In this document: in pieces, positions 1 to 9,173 of the stretch
Numbering within the stretch: position 1 is the first letter of the stretch
Layout of the letters: every line of letters begins with the position of its first letter
Assembly (NCBI RefSeq): GCF_001050235.1
Contig: NZ_DF967972.1
Coordinates: forward strand, 1,378,475-1,442,474
Direction: 5' to 3'
Source: Longilinea arvoryzae
Lineage (GTDB): Bacteria > Chloroflexota > Anaerolineae > Anaerolineales > Anaerolineaceae
Length of the DNA stretch: 64,000 nt
Notes under the pieces: model-generated
What the model saw: only the letters and a program-made list of their open reading frames with translations
Database searches by the model: none
Told to the model about the DNA's origin: nothing
Program-made: the position numbers and the translations under genes

Positions 1-1038
1 GTGATTGCGGGTACCGTGCAGCGCTTGATGGCTCTGGATTATCCGTTCGATCGTTTTCGAATTCACATCGTGGCCGACCATTGCACCGACCAAACGGCGC
101 TGTTGGCGCGCCAGGCCGGCGCGGAGGCGCACGAACGCAACGAAGGCCCGCGCTCCGGCAAGGGCGCCGCGCTTTCCTGGTTGTTTGGGCGCATCCTTCA
201 GGATGATCAGGTGGATGCCCTGGTGATCTTCGACGCGGATACACGCGTGGACGCCAGCTTCCTGCGCGTGATGGACGCGCGCCTGACAGACGGTGCGCAG
301 GTGGTGCAGGGGCAGCACCGCATCAGCAATCCCAAATCCGGCTGGTTTCCGGCGTTGACCTGGGCGATGTTTCTGATCGACAACCGTTTTCAGAATCTGG
401 GACGCAGCAACCTGGGCTGGTCGGCCAAGCACATGGGCGATTCGATTTGTTTTCGAGCGGATGTGCTGCGCCGGTTGGGCTGGGGGGAAGGATTGACCGA
501 AGATTACCAGTTGCGCCAGCGGCTGCTGCTGGAGGGGATTCACATCGTCTACGAACCGGCGGCGCTCGGATTGGGCGAAGCGCCACTCACCTGGCAGCAG
601 GCGCGCGCCCAGCGAGCGCGCTGGCTGCGCGGCACGCACGATGCGAGCCGCCAGTTCGCCGGACAATTGCTGCGGGAAGCGCTGAAACGCGGCGACGGCG
701 CCTTATTGGATGGAGCCCTGCAGGCCTATTTACCCTCCTATTCGACGCTGACCCTGCTGGCAGTTTTACTGCTGGTCGTGCAGTTGGTCCTCTTGGGGTT
801 GGGCGGGACCATCGCTGCGGGCGCCAGGATCGGTTGGGCGGCGCTGGTCGGGCTACTGTATGTGTATCCACTGTTCGGGCTGGTCCTGGAACGCGCGCCG
901 CTGCGGGCTTACGCGGCCATCCTGACCGGACCGGTGTTCATGCTCTGGCGAAGCGGGCTGGCCTTGCAGGCCCGTCTGGGCCGCCGGCCGGTGACCTGGG
1001 TACGGACCGCGCACGGGGGAAGTGAAAAAGGCAAATAG
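1..1038 (+). CDS. Glycosyltransferase family 2 membrane protein, 5' end cut by the window
   Basis: This is probably a processive or lipid-linked GT2 enzyme that adds sugars from nucleotide-sugar donors at the cytoplasmic face of the membrane. The frame is open from base 1 and the usual N-terminal beta strand and first nucleotide-binding motif are missing, so the true start lies upstream of the window. Visible GT2 features are the DAD motif (near residue 79 of the visible part), a later TED motif and the QRARW (QxxRW) motif at about residue 203, followed by two or three hydrophobic segments in the last 100 residues. It is followed after 3 bp by a GT39-type gene and then by GT4 and Wzz/BY-kinase genes, so a role in exopolysaccharide assembly is inferred. 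The exact sugar cannot be told. Confidence 0.85.
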   Translation: MIAGTVQRLMALDYPFDRFRIHIVADHCTDQTALLARQAGAEAHERNEGPRSGKGAALSWLFGRILQDDQVDALVIFDADTRVDASFLRVMDARLTDGAQVVQGQHRISNPKSGWFPALTWAMFLIDNRFQNLGRSNLGWSAKHMGDSICFRADVLRRLGWGEGLTEDYQLRQRLLLEGIHIVYEPAALGLGEAPLTWQQARAQRARWLRGTHDASRQFAGQLLREALKRGDGALLDGALQAYLPSYSTLTLLAVLLLVVQLVLLGLGGTIAAGARIGWAALVGLLYVYPLFGLVLERAPLRAYAAILTGPVFMLWRSGLALQARLGRRPVTWVRTAHGGSEKGK

Positions 1039-1041
1039 ACC

Positions 1042-2343
1042 ATGAGAAATTTCATCAAACACAATCTGTTGATCCTCATTCTGGGGTTAGCCGTGCTGCT
1101 GCGCGTTGCTGCGGCGGTTTACATGGGCGACACGGTCCAAGTGCTGCCCGGCACCTCCGACCAGGTTTCCTATCACAATCTGGCGTTGCGCGTGTTGGGC
1201 GGGCACGGTTTCAGCTTTGGCGAAAATTGGTGGCCGGCCACGCGCGCCAATGAGCCGACCGCGCACTGGAGCTTTTTGTATACCCTGTATCTGGTCGGCG
1301 TTTACGCGCTGTTTGGTCCCCATCCGCTGGTCGCGCGCTTGATTCAAGCCGTGATCGTCGGGCTGCTGCAACCCTGGCTCACTTATTTACTGGGCAAACA
1401 GTTGTTCAATGCCCGGGTGGGGCTATGGGCGGCCTTTCTCAATGCCATTTACGCTTATTTCATCTATTACGGCGGCACCTTGATGACCGAGCCGTTCTAT
1501 ATCACGGCCATCCTTGGCGCGCTGCTGCTGGCAATTCGGCTGGTTCAGCCGCCGGATGAAAATACCCGGCGTGGGTTGCTGGCGGTCGGGTTGGGTCTGC
1601 TCCTGGGGGCGGCTGTCCTGCTGCGTCAGCTCTTCTTGCTGTTCATCCCGTTCTTGCTGCTGTGGATGTTTTGGGCCAGCCTGCGCAGGCACAGCGCATT
1701 GAAGTGGGTGCATTATGTGCTGCCACTGGCGGTGGTGGCGGCGATGATCGCGCCCATCACGATTTACAACGCGCAGCGCTTTGGCCAGTTCGTGCTGCTC
1801 AACACTAATTCGGGCTATGCTTTCTACTGGGGAAATCATCCCTATTACGGCACTCATTTTCAACCCATCCTGAGTAATGAAGAATACCAGCAGTTATTGC
1901 CGCAGGATCAACTGAACCTGGACGAAGCGGCGTTGGATAAGGAATTGCTGCGCCGCGGAATGCAGTTCGTTCTGGAGGATCCCGGGCGGTATGCGCTTTT
2001 GAGCCTGAGCCGCATCCCCGCCTATTTCGAGTTCCTGCCCAGTTCTGACTCGGGGACAATCAGCAACCTGAGCCGGGTCCTTAGCTTCGGCATCCTCTGG
2101 CCGTTCATGCTGGCCGGCCTGATCATGGCCTGGCGCAAACGCTCGCACCGCTTCTGGGACGCGCTGGCTTCGCCAAAATTCCTGCTGGTTTTGTTTGCCC
2201 TGGTTTACACCGTTATTCACGTCCTCACCTGGACCTTGATCCGTTACCGTCTGCCCGTAGACGCGACTTTACTGGTATTCGCGGGTGTGTGTTTCGACGG
2301 CATCGCCGTTTACCTGTTTCAGAGAAAGAAGCCGGCTGGATGA
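1042..2343 (+). CDS. GT39/PMT-superfamily integral membrane glycosyltransferase
   Basis: A 433-residue polytopic membrane protein of the ArnT/PMT-like (GT39) class, which uses polyprenyl-phosphate-linked sugars as donors outside the membrane. The N-terminal hydrophobic helix is followed by an extracytoplasmic loop with the acidic motif (MGDT...PGTSDQ), then about ten further hydrophobic segments typical of the family. The motif YYGGTLMTEPFY in the middle resembles the conserved catalytic-loop region of bacterial GT39 proteins. It starts 3 bp after the GT2 stop and ends in a 4-bp ATGA overlap with the next glycosyltransferase, so the three are very likely cotranscribed and translationally coupled. 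The substrate is unknown. Confidence 0.8.
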   Translation: MRNFIKHNLLILILGLAVLLRVAAAVYMGDTVQVLPGTSDQVSYHNLALRVLGGHGFSFGENWWPATRANEPTAHWSFLYTLYLVGVYALFGPHPLVARLIQAVIVGLLQPWLTYLLGKQLFNARVGLWAAFLNAIYAYFIYYGGTLMTEPFYITAILGALLLAIRLVQPPDENTRRGLLAVGLGLLLGAAVLLRQLFLLFIPFLLLWMFWASLRRHSALKWVHYVLPLAVVAAMIAPITIYNAQRFGQFVLLNTNSGYAFYWGNHPYYGTHFQPILSNEEYQQLLPQDQLNLDEAALDKELLRRGMQFVLEDPGRYALLSLSRIPAYFEFLPSSDSGTISNLSRVLSFGILWPFMLAGLIMAWRKRSHRFWDALASPKFLLVLFALVYTVIHVLTWTLIRYRLPVDATLLVFAGVCFDGIAVYLFQRKKPAG

Positions 2344-3548
2344 AGATTCTATTCGTGGTGCCGTATACGCCCAACCTGGTGCGGGTGAGACCCTACAACC
2401 TGATTCGCGCGCTGGCCGCGCGGGGCAACGCCGTGACCGTGGCGACATTGACCGGCGGGCCGGACGACACGGCGGATGTGCGCCGCCTGGAGGCGGCTGG
2501 CGTTCGCGTGATTTCAGCCCGCCTGACTCGCTGGCGTTCGGCGCTGAATTGCCTGCTGGCCGTACCCTCGCGTATGCCGCTCCAGGCGGCTTTCTGCTGG
2601 CAGCCCGAACTCGCCGCCATGATCCGGCGCGAAATGGCGGCGGGCGGTTTCGACGCGGTGCACGTGGAACATCTGCGGGGCGCGCGTTTTGGTCTGGCCC
2701 TTCTGGATGGCAATTCTGTTCCGGTCGTTTGGGACAGCGTCGACAGCATCACCCACCTTTTCCGTCAGGCCAGCGCCCGGGCCAATTCGATCAAGAGCAA
2801 GGCCATGGCCCGCGTCGAACTCAAACGCACCCAATCCTATGAAGGTTGGCTGGCGAGGCAGTTCGCGCGTGTGCTGGTCACATCGCCCATCGACCGCCAG
2901 GCCTTTCTGGAACTGGCGCCGGATTGCGAAGATCGCCTGGTCGTATTGCCCAATGGCGTGGACCTGGATTATTTTCGGCCGGATGGAGAAGCGCCGCGCG
3001 CGCCGGCTGAACTGGTGATCAGCGGCAAGATGAGCTACCACGCCAATATCGCCATGGTGCTGCATCTAGTGAAGGATATTATGCCGCAGGTGTGGGCCGA
3101 ACGGCCGGACGTGAAATTGACCATTGTGGGCAAAGACCCGCCGCGCCAGGTGCTGGCCCTGACCGAAAATCCGTCCATCCTTGTCACCGGCTCGGTGCCG
3201 GATGTGCGCCCGTATCTGCAACGCGCCACGTCGGCGGTGGCTCCCATTACCTACGGCGCGGGCATCCAGAACAAGGTGCTGGAGGCTCTGGCCTGTTCGA
3301 CCCCGGTCGTCGCCAGTCCGCAGGCGGTATCGGCCCTGCAAATTCGAGCCGGGGAAGAAATCTTGGTCGCCGGCGAACCGCGCGAATTCGCGCGCCAGTT
3401 GCTGCTGCTGCTCGCCGATCCAGCCTTGCAGCATCGCCTGGGTGAAGCCGGGCGCCAATTTGTGGAACGCCAGCATTCATGGGACAGCGCAGCAGCTCGA
3501 TTGGAAGAAATCTATCAGGCGGCCGGCCGCGAGAACCGTCCAGCCTGA
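2340..3548 (+). CDS. GT4-type sugar transferase (GT-B fold)
   Basis: A 402-residue GT-B glycosyltransferase. I place the start at the ATG overlapping the upstream TGA (ATGA) because the protein then begins MKILFVVPYTPN, the standard first beta strand of the family; a longer frame to 2289 runs inside the GT39 gene. The C-terminal half holds the GT4 nucleotide-sugar site: the SGKMSYHAN strand, the LTIVGKDP strand and the GAGIQNKVLEALACSTPVV helix with the conserved glutamate. The layout resembles the Stp1-type sugar transferases (TIGR03087-like) of exosortase/EPS loci; that is family recall, not a search. It completes the three-gene glycosyltransferase operon and is followed by the chain-length regulator/kinase. 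Confidence 0.85.
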   Translation: MKILFVVPYTPNLVRVRPYNLIRALAARGNAVTVATLTGGPDDTADVRRLEAAGVRVISARLTRWRSALNCLLAVPSRMPLQAAFCWQPELAAMIRREMAAGGFDAVHVEHLRGARFGLALLDGNSVPVVWDSVDSITHLFRQASARANSIKSKAMARVELKRTQSYEGWLARQFARVLVTSPIDRQAFLELAPDCEDRLVVLPNGVDLDYFRPDGEAPRAPAELVISGKMSYHANIAMVLHLVKDIMPQVWAERPDVKLTIVGKDPPRQVLALTENPSILVTGSVPDVRPYLQRATSAVAPITYGAGIQNKVLEALACSTPVVASPQAVSALQIRAGEEILVAGEPREFARQLLLLLADPALQHRLGEAGRQFVERQHSWDSAAARLEEIYQAAGRENRPA

Positions 3549-3565
3549 TCCGGCATGCTGCGGGA

Positions 3566-3594
3566 GTGACTTGGATTGCAAAAGTTGATAAAAT
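3566..3594 (+). promoter_or_regulatory. Possible sigma-70 promoter for the Wzz/BY-kinase gene
   Basis: GTGACT (3566-3571), a 17-bp spacer and TAAAAT (3589-3594) lie 64 bp before the chosen start at 3658. The -35 is weak (4 of 6), so this is only a candidate and the gene may simply be read through from the upstream operon. Confidence 0.35.
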
Positions 3595-3657
3595 AGATAG
3601 CAAGAGTTGGGCCGACGCTGAATGCCTGTCCGTTCGACACCGGCCAAAGGATCAATT

Positions 3658-5211
3658 ATGACTTTCAACGACTATATCGCTCCGCTCCGTAAATGGTGGT
3701 GGCTTCTGGTTGCAGCAACACTGGTGGCCGCGATTGCCAGCTTGCTGTATTCGTTTACCCAGCCAAAGATTTATCAGGTGCGTACGACTCTGATGGTGGG
3801 AAATTCCCTCAATGCAGCCAACCCCAACGGCGGCGAGTATTATCTGCAGCAACAGTTGGCCGGGATTTACGCGGATATCGCTTATCGCGAACCCATCCGC
3901 CAGGCGACCATGGGGGCGCTGGGCATCGATTTTCTGCCGGAATATTCGGTGCGCGCGCTGCCCAACTCGACATTGATCGAAATCGTCGTCAACGACACCA
4001 ACCCGCAGCGTACTGCGGCGGTGGCCAATGAGCTCGCCAATCAAATGATCAACCGCAGCCCCACCCTGGAAGGCGAGGATGCCCAGGTGCAGCAGTTCCT
4101 GCAGGATCAATTATCGATCATCCGTGGACAGATCGAAACGACCCGCAAGGACCTGGAGAGTTATCAGGAGCAGCTCACCAAACTGACCTCGGCGCGCCAG
4201 ATTTCCGAAGTTCAGGGCCAGATTTCGCTGCTCGAAAGCCGCCTGAGCAATTTGCAATCCACTTACGCGGCCCTGTTATCGAATACCCAGGGCGGCGCGA
4301 CCAATGCGCTGTCCGTGATCGAGCAGGCCGAAGTGCCCACCCAGCCGGTTGGACCCAACCGGTTGATGATTGTCCTTCTGGCGGCGGCGGTTGGTCTGGC
4401 ACTTTCGGCTATCGCAGCCTATGTGATCGAATTTCTGGATGACAGCGTCAAGGGCCCGGAAGACATCAAGCGCATTCTGGATGTGCCCATCGTCGGCGAA
4501 GTCGGAGATTTCCCGCCCGGCAAGGACCCGTGGTCTTACGTCATCGAAGAACCGCGTTCACCGGTGGCGCACGCCTTTCGGGTGATGCGAACCAACCTGG
4601 ATCTGTTGAACCCGGACGAGCCGCTGCATTCTTTTCTGGTCACCAGCGCGGGCATGTCGGAGGGCAAATCGACCATCGCCGCCAACCTGGCGGTGGTGAT
4701 GTCGCAGGGCGACCGCAGGGTCATCTGCGTCGATGCAGATTTTCACCGCCCGATGCTGCACAACGTGGTCAGCATCGATAACGAACATGGCCTGAGTGAT
4801 GTATTCAAGGGCTCCATGGAGCTGCAGGACGTGGTGGTGCCCTGGAACACCGGAAAACTCAAGCTGATTCCTTCGGGGATCATGCCGCCCAATCCTTCGG
4901 AACTGCTCGAGTCGAAAAAGATGAACGCGATCATCGACTCGCTGACCCAAATGGCGGATGCCATTATCCTGGATGGGCCGCCGTTCTTCCTCTCGGATGC
5001 ATCCGCCCTGAGTACGAAGGTCGACTGCGTGGTCCTGGTGATCCGGCCCGGATATACCCGCAAAGATGCCGTACGCGCCATGAAGGAGGAAATCGCAAAA
5101 TTGCGCCTGAAAAAGGTGGTGGTGGTGCTCAACCGTGTACCCAAGAGCGAGTCGTATTACAGCAAATATTATCCCTATGAATACGAAAAGCGAGCCAAAG
5201 CCAAAGTTTAG
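3658..5211 (+). CDS. Wzz/BY-kinase fusion (polysaccharide co-polymerase and tyrosine autokinase)
   Basis: A 517-residue chain-length determinant fused to a bacterial tyrosine kinase, as in Wzc, controlling polymerisation and export of surface polysaccharide at the inner membrane. TM1 is at about residues 13-31 (KWWWLLVAATLV), then an extracytoplasmic coiled-coil Wzz domain, TM2 near residues 238-256 after a PTQPVGPNR proline-rich motif, and the kinase domain. Walker A is GMSEGKST (G332, K337, S338), Walker A' is VDADFHRP (D359, D361) and Walker B is IILDGPP (D439). The C terminus carries a six-tyrosine cluster, the usual autophosphorylation tail. The start at 3658 is preceded by AAAGGA; an in-frame ATG at 3622 lacks a good site. 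It follows three glycosyltransferases, supporting an EPS role. No phosphatase partner is in the window. Confidence 0.92.
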   Translation: MTFNDYIAPLRKWWWLLVAATLVAAIASLLYSFTQPKIYQVRTTLMVGNSLNAANPNGGEYYLQQQLAGIYADIAYREPIRQATMGALGIDFLPEYSVRALPNSTLIEIVVNDTNPQRTAAVANELANQMINRSPTLEGEDAQVQQFLQDQLSIIRGQIETTRKDLESYQEQLTKLTSARQISEVQGQISLLESRLSNLQSTYAALLSNTQGGATNALSVIEQAEVPTQPVGPNRLMIVLLAAAVGLALSAIAAYVIEFLDDSVKGPEDIKRILDVPIVGEVGDFPPGKDPWSYVIEEPRSPVAHAFRVMRTNLDLLNPDEPLHSFLVTSAGMSEGKSTIAANLAVVMSQGDRRVICVDADFHRPMLHNVVSIDNEHGLSDVFKGSMELQDVVVPWNTGKLKLIPSGIMPPNPSELLESKKMNAIIDSLTQMADAIILDGPPFFLSDASALSTKVDCVVLVIRPGYTRKDAVRAMKEEIAKLRLKKVVVVLNRVPKSESYYSKYYPYEYEKRAKAKV

Positions 5212-5232
5212 GGCTTTTAAGGATTGCGCCGT

Positions 5233-5262
5233 TTGACAGAAAATCGCTGGCTGTGATATAAG
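5233..5262 (+). promoter_or_regulatory. Strong sigma-70-type promoter of the DNRLRE protein gene
   Basis: TTGACA (5233-5238), an 18-bp spacer and TATAAG (5257-5262). The start codon at 5272 is only 9 bp past the -10, so the predicted transcript would be leaderless or nearly so. Confidence 0.7.
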
Positions 5263-5271
5263 TCTTGGTGT

Positions 5272-6774
5272 ATGAAAAAGATTCACATTATCGCCATACT
5301 CCTGACTTTATTGGCTTTGCCAGTTAACACCACAGCAACATACGCAGCGCGGATAGGGGGACCTTCCCGCGCTGGTTTTTATCAACAAAGCAACGCTGGT
5401 TCAAGCAACACGGTCTTTCTGCCGCTGGTTTCATCGGAAGAAAGCACTCCCGTTGTCACTCCTTATTCGAATCCTTACCGCATCAACGCCCGCTCTCTGT
5501 CCGATGACACCTGGCTGGCCCCAACGGCCATCTTTTGGTTTGGGCAATTGAGCCTGTCCGATAACTATGTGGATGCGCGCGTGGGATATACACCGACCGA
5601 TCTGGTCGTGCGGCTGACCGTTCTGGACCGCCTGCTCTTTTACGATACCACGCCTTCAGCGGCCGACCTGACGAATTACGACGCGGCCGTCCTGTTCCTA
5701 AGGACGAACGGCCCAACCGGATCGGCGCCGGACGCGAACAGTTTCAAATTCGTGGCCCAGCAATTCCCCTTCGACAAGGATCCAACGCCTTTCAAGGCCG
5801 CGTATCAGGGAAATGGAACGAACTGGCAGGCCGCCAACCTCTCCTTTAACATCAAACCGGTTTACCGCGGCGGCGGCGGTTTTAACAACATGAAAGACAA
5901 TCAAGGCTGGTCGATCACCTATACCATTCCTTACGCCAGCCTGGGTCTTTCCGGGCAGCCTGCGACCGGCACGGTGTGGGGAATTGGCGCCACCGTTTAC
6001 GATCGGGACGATCCAACCGCGTCGGTCCACAGCATAAGCTGGCCGCCCGAGATGGAACAGACCGTCCCCTCGAAGTGGGCCCAGTTGGGATTCGGACTCC
6101 CACAGTACACGGCCCCCGCGCACAGGAACGAACAGTCGATCACCATCCGGCGCGGCTTGAACGCAACCAACGTGCCCGATGCCAGCGTTGGCGGCAGCAC
6201 GGTTTGCGGCCTGGGCGTCGATAATTACTTCCTCGATTGGGGAAATAAACCTGAAAGTTTTTACGCAAACAGAACCGTCAATAACACCCAGTTCAACATT
6301 CAAAATCAAGGCGACCTGTCCGATTTCCCCTGTTTTTCCAAGTATTACGTCACCTTCCCGTTGGATGCCATCCCGGCTGGAAAGGTAATCGTTTCGGCCA
6401 AACTCGTACTGCATCATTGGGGCGGAGCGGCGACGTATTCCGCCACCGAATCGCTCATTCATGTGATGTCCGTCGCGCAGGATTGGAATGAATCCACCCT
6501 GACCTGGAACAACGGGCCTCTGCCGGTCGAGAACTTCGATGCCAAGTGGATTCAACCCCTGCTCAACGATCCCGGGCCGGTCGGCATCCCATATGAGTGG
6601 TCCGTGTCGCCAGCGTTGGCCGGCGCTTACCAATCCGGCCAACCCCTGCGCCTGGTGCTGTACTCAACGGATGAGGCAATGGACAGCGGCAAGTATTTCT
6701 GGGCATCCAACCGACCGGACGGCGAAGAATCGCGCCCGACGCTGATCGTAACCTATGCTGATCCGGTAAATTAA
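5272..6774 (+). CDS. Secreted DNRLRE-domain protein with a sugar-binding-like N domain
   Basis: A 500-residue exported protein. Residues 1-26 form a signal peptide (MKKIHIIAILLTLLALP, then an Ala-x-Ala region). A short linker holding VFLPLV at about residues 42-47 follows. Residues 65-265 resemble the carbohydrate-binding-like (CBM9-type) beta sandwich found in surface hydrolases, and residues 285-500 look like a DNRLRE domain: a cysteine-containing GLNATN repeat, the FPLDAIPAGKVIVSAKLVL strand and the DWNESTLTWNN motif. Such domains occur in cell-surface proteins of Chloroflexota and Firmicutes and probably serve as structural or binding modules; no catalytic site is evident. It lies behind the Wzz/kinase gene under its own promoter and ends before a strong terminator. 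Confidence 0.75.
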   Translation: MKKIHIIAILLTLLALPVNTTATYAARIGGPSRAGFYQQSNAGSSNTVFLPLVSSEESTPVVTPYSNPYRINARSLSDDTWLAPTAIFWFGQLSLSDNYVDARVGYTPTDLVVRLTVLDRLLFYDTTPSAADLTNYDAAVLFLRTNGPTGSAPDANSFKFVAQQFPFDKDPTPFKAAYQGNGTNWQAANLSFNIKPVYRGGGGFNNMKDNQGWSITYTIPYASLGLSGQPATGTVWGIGATVYDRDDPTASVHSISWPPEMEQTVPSKWAQLGFGLPQYTAPAHRNEQSITIRRGLNATNVPDASVGGSTVCGLGVDNYFLDWGNKPESFYANRTVNNTQFNIQNQGDLSDFPCFSKYYVTFPLDAIPAGKVIVSAKLVLHHWGGAATYSATESLIHVMSVAQDWNESTLTWNNGPLPVENFDAKWIQPLLNDPGPVGIPYEWSVSPALAGAYQSGQPLRLVLYSTDEAMDSGKYFWASNRPDGEESRPTLIVTYADPVN

Positions 6775-6797
6775 GTGGATCCATCCTGAAATTGAAT

Positions 6798-6836
6798 AAA
6801 CGCCGGCCGGGATTTTCTCCGGCCGGCGTTTATTTT
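6798..6836. terminator. Bidirectional intrinsic terminator
   Basis: A perfect 13-bp GC-rich stem (6798-6810 with 6819-6831), an 8-nt loop, and T-rich flanks on both sides. It separates the convergent DNRLRE gene and O-antigen-ligase-like gene, and the minus-strand stop codon sits at its edge (6836-6838). Confidence 0.9.
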
Positions 6837-8500
6837 TACGGCTCACCCAGTTTATTCTGGAGGATCCGGATCATTTCCCGGGTGTCGGATTGGTCCGGCA
6901 CGAGGCGGTCGAGCAATCGATAGGCGTACAGGGCAGTCTGGTAATGGTACAGGTCGTTGTATTCCCGCCAGGCGAGTCCCTGGAGTTCTTCGATGATCTC
7001 GGGCATTCCGCCGAGCACCGCCTGGGCGCGATCGAGATCGCCGCTCCACAGGTACGCCAGCCCCAGCCCTTTGCGCCCGCCGATGTGGTTGGGCGCGGCC
7101 CGCCAGGCAATTTCGAGATGCGGGATGGCTTCGGAAAAGCGACTCTCTGCCAGCAGGAGCAGCCCATAGCGCCGGTTGATCGGGGTGCTGCCCGGATCCT
7201 GGCGCAGGGCGCGTTGAAACAGGCCCTCGCTTTCGCTGCGCATAGCCGAACGAAGATCGGGCGTGAGCGTTTCATCGAGGTCGGCGCGGGTTTGAAGCAG
7301 TGCGGCCTGGTTGGCATTCCAGGCGGCCGCCGGCGGCCAGGAATTCGCCAGAACGCCCCCCACGAGGACCGCGGTCGCAATCCCGGGCAGAAGCCAGCCC
7401 AGCCGGGGACGAGATAAAGGCCGGGCGTGCAATAAACGCGCGGCGCACAACCCCAACAGGTAGAAGAAGGGCAGCCAGGTCCACAGGGATGGATACTGGC
7501 GCGCGTCGCTCAATCCGTGCAGCAGCGTTGCCGTCAGACCGGCGCAGGCAGCCTGAAAGCGCAGGTCGCTTTTGAAAGCCGGATAGCGCAGCAGGGAGGT
7601 GTACAACGCGGCGACCAGCCAAACAAAAGCGGCGGCTCCGAGCAGGCCTTGCTGCAGCCCGACCTCGAGCAGCAGGTTGTGCGAATATCCCAGGAAGGGC
7701 ACATCCAACAGCAATTCGTAGCTGGAATAGACCCTACTGAAGGCGTTGCCCAGGCCGATGCCGCTGAAAGGTTGCTCGGCCAGCAGCGCCAGGCTGTGGG
7801 AGTAGACCTGTAGCCGGTCGGGGCGTATGAAAAGCGCTCCGGCCAGATTCCCCGCCACGGGAATTTCCGCCAGGGCGTGGATATCCCCGCGAATCAGCAC
7901 GAACAGGACCATCCCAAGCGCGCCAAGCCCGGCCAGCAGCGCCAGCCAGCGGGCGGGTTTCCAATGCACGGCGGCCCAAAGCAGCGCGGCGCCGAGCACA
8001 CCCAACCACGCGCCGCGCGAAGCCGAGAAGAGAATGGCGACACTGAGCAGGCCCACTGCCGCCCAACCCAGGATGCGCCGGCCCGGTCGTTCTTGCAGCA
8101 GGGCCAGCCCGGCGGTGAGGAAGAGGATGCTTTCCAGAAAGGTCGCCAGGCTGTTGGGCACCGGCTTCCAGATGGGAAAAGCCGGCAGGATCGACGAAAC
8201 CCATTTAACAACCCGGTCGATTGCCCCGATTTTCTCGTCGTAGGCAATATGCCCGGCCTGAGTGATGAAATAGAACGCGGCGAGTGCGCCCAGTCCGGCC
8301 AGAAGGACGGAAAATTCATCCCAGTGCCGGTCAGAAACGGCGACGCGCGAGACCAGGCCGTACAGGATCAACATGCCGAGCAGGGCGATCCACGTGCGCT
8401 GGCCGAGTCCGCGGTCGTAAACCACGGCCAATCCCAGCCACGCACTGGCTCCAAAAACGGCCAGGGAAAGGTCGAAGGGCGCCAGGCGGATGCGTTTCAA
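6836..8500 (-). CDS. O-antigen ligase/polymerase-like (Wzy_C) membrane protein with C-terminal TPR
   Basis: A polytopic membrane protein of about 554 residues in the O-antigen ligase/Wzy_C family, which ligates or polymerises lipid-linked glycans outside the membrane. About ten hydrophobic segments precede and surround the Wzy_C signature, where GIGLGNAF and the YSHNLLLEVGLQQGLLG motif (the conserved His-Asn loop) are visible. The last 140 residues are helical and TPR-like (NRRYGLLLLAESRFSEAIPHLE and two further units). The frame is open to 8932, but the upstream part overlaps the zinc-ribbon gene in another frame and is not membrane-like. I therefore choose the TTG at 8500, which starts MKRIRLAPFDL just after that gene's stop. 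It probably works with the GT cluster on the opposite strand. Confidence 0.8.
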   Translation of the reverse strand: MKRIRLAPFDLSLAVFGASAWLGLAVVYDRGLGQRTWIALLGMLILYGLVSRVAVSDRHWDEFSVLLAGLGALAAFYFITQAGHIAYDEKIGAIDRVVKWVSSILPAFPIWKPVPNSLATFLESILFLTAGLALLQERPGRRILGWAAVGLLSVAILFSASRGAWLGVLGAALLWAAVHWKPARWLALLAGLGALGMVLFVLIRGDIHALAEIPVAGNLAGALFIRPDRLQVYSHSLALLAEQPFSGIGLGNAFSRVYSSYELLLDVPFLGYSHNLLLEVGLQQGLLGAAAFVWLVAALYTSLLRYPAFKSDLRFQAACAGLTATLLHGLSDARQYPSLWTWLPFFYLLGLCAARLLHARPLSRPRLGWLLPGIATAVLVGGVLANSWPPAAAWNANQAALLQTRADLDETLTPDLRSAMRSESEGLFQRALRQDPGSTPINRRYGLLLLAESRFSEAIPHLEIAWRAAPNHIGGRKGLGLAYLWSGDLDRAQAVLGGMPEIIEELQGLAWREYNDLYHYQTALYAYRLLDRLVPDQSDTREMIRILQNKLGEP

Positions 8501-8502
8501 GG

Positions 8503-9009
8503 TCAGCCCCCCAGGTTGCGGATGTCCTCGCGGCAGCGTTCGATTTCCCGGTTCAATTGCGCGCGCTGCCGCAATAGAAGAATGGTTCGCGCCGATATGT
8601 AGATCAGGGCCAGCCCGCCCAGGATCATCAACCCATCCGGTAGAAAACGGATCCAGCCCGAATCGGGGGTGAAGACCAGCCAGCGCCTGAGAAAATAGCC
8701 CATTCCAAATACCAGCAGGCTGACAAAAATAACCCGGGTCCGCTCTTTGAGAGTAGCCGATAATTGCCCAAGCTTGATCAACAGCCCGGGCAGCGCCTGC
8801 GCCGAAACAACCCGGCGGCTGTTGGTCTGCAGGTCGTTCAATTCGGACTTCACCTGGTCGAAGTTTTTCTGCAATTCTTTCATCCAATCCGGATGATCGC
8901 TCAAACGATGGATCGCCCCGCAGTAAGGGCAAACATAGCTATCCTGTCCGGCAGATTCCAATGTTCCGCCGCAGTTGGGACATGTCAGGGTGATCAAAGG
9001 GGTTGGCAA
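8503..9009 (-). CDS. Zinc-ribbon membrane protein of unknown function
   Basis: A 168-residue protein with an N-terminal zinc ribbon (CPNCGG at about residues 10-15 and CPYCG at 27-31), a coiled-coil-like stretch at 45-85, two hydrophobic segments (about 93-108 and 124-143) and a charged C-terminal helix. I do not recognise a named family beyond zinc-ribbon domain-containing. The TTG start at 9009 is preceded by TTGGAG at good spacing. Its stop lies 2 bp before the start of the O-antigen-ligase-like gene, so the two are almost certainly cotranscribed, and a regulatory or assembly role for the ligase is possible but unproven. Confidence 0.65.
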   Translation of the reverse strand: MPTPLITLTCPNCGGTLESAGQDSYVCPYCGAIHRLSDHPDWMKELQKNFDQVKSELNDLQTNSRRVVSAQALPGLLIKLGQLSATLKERTRVIFVSLLVFGMGYFLRRWLVFTPDSGWIRFLPDGLMILGGLALIYISARTILLLRQRAQLNREIERCREDIRNLGG

Positions 9010-9173
9010 AAGCGCTCCAATCTGCCTCCATGAGCGATTCGGATCCGTTTGGATGAAATCGACTGCACGGAATGCAGAAAACCTTCCTATAATAAAAATA
9101 TCCAGAAAACGGGTGCGGATCTAGAGTGATTCTAACCCGGAATTCGAACCAGGGAAAGCAGCGGGAGGCGAGT

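Noticed and set aside
8501-8932. N-terminal extension of the O-antigen-ligase-like frame
   Set aside because: The extra 144 residues are Pro/Gly/Arg-rich, not membrane-like, and overlap the zinc-ribbon gene in another frame.
9126-9173. Longer start for ppk2
   Set aside because: It has no ribosome site, whereas GGGAGGCG directly precedes the ATG at 9174.
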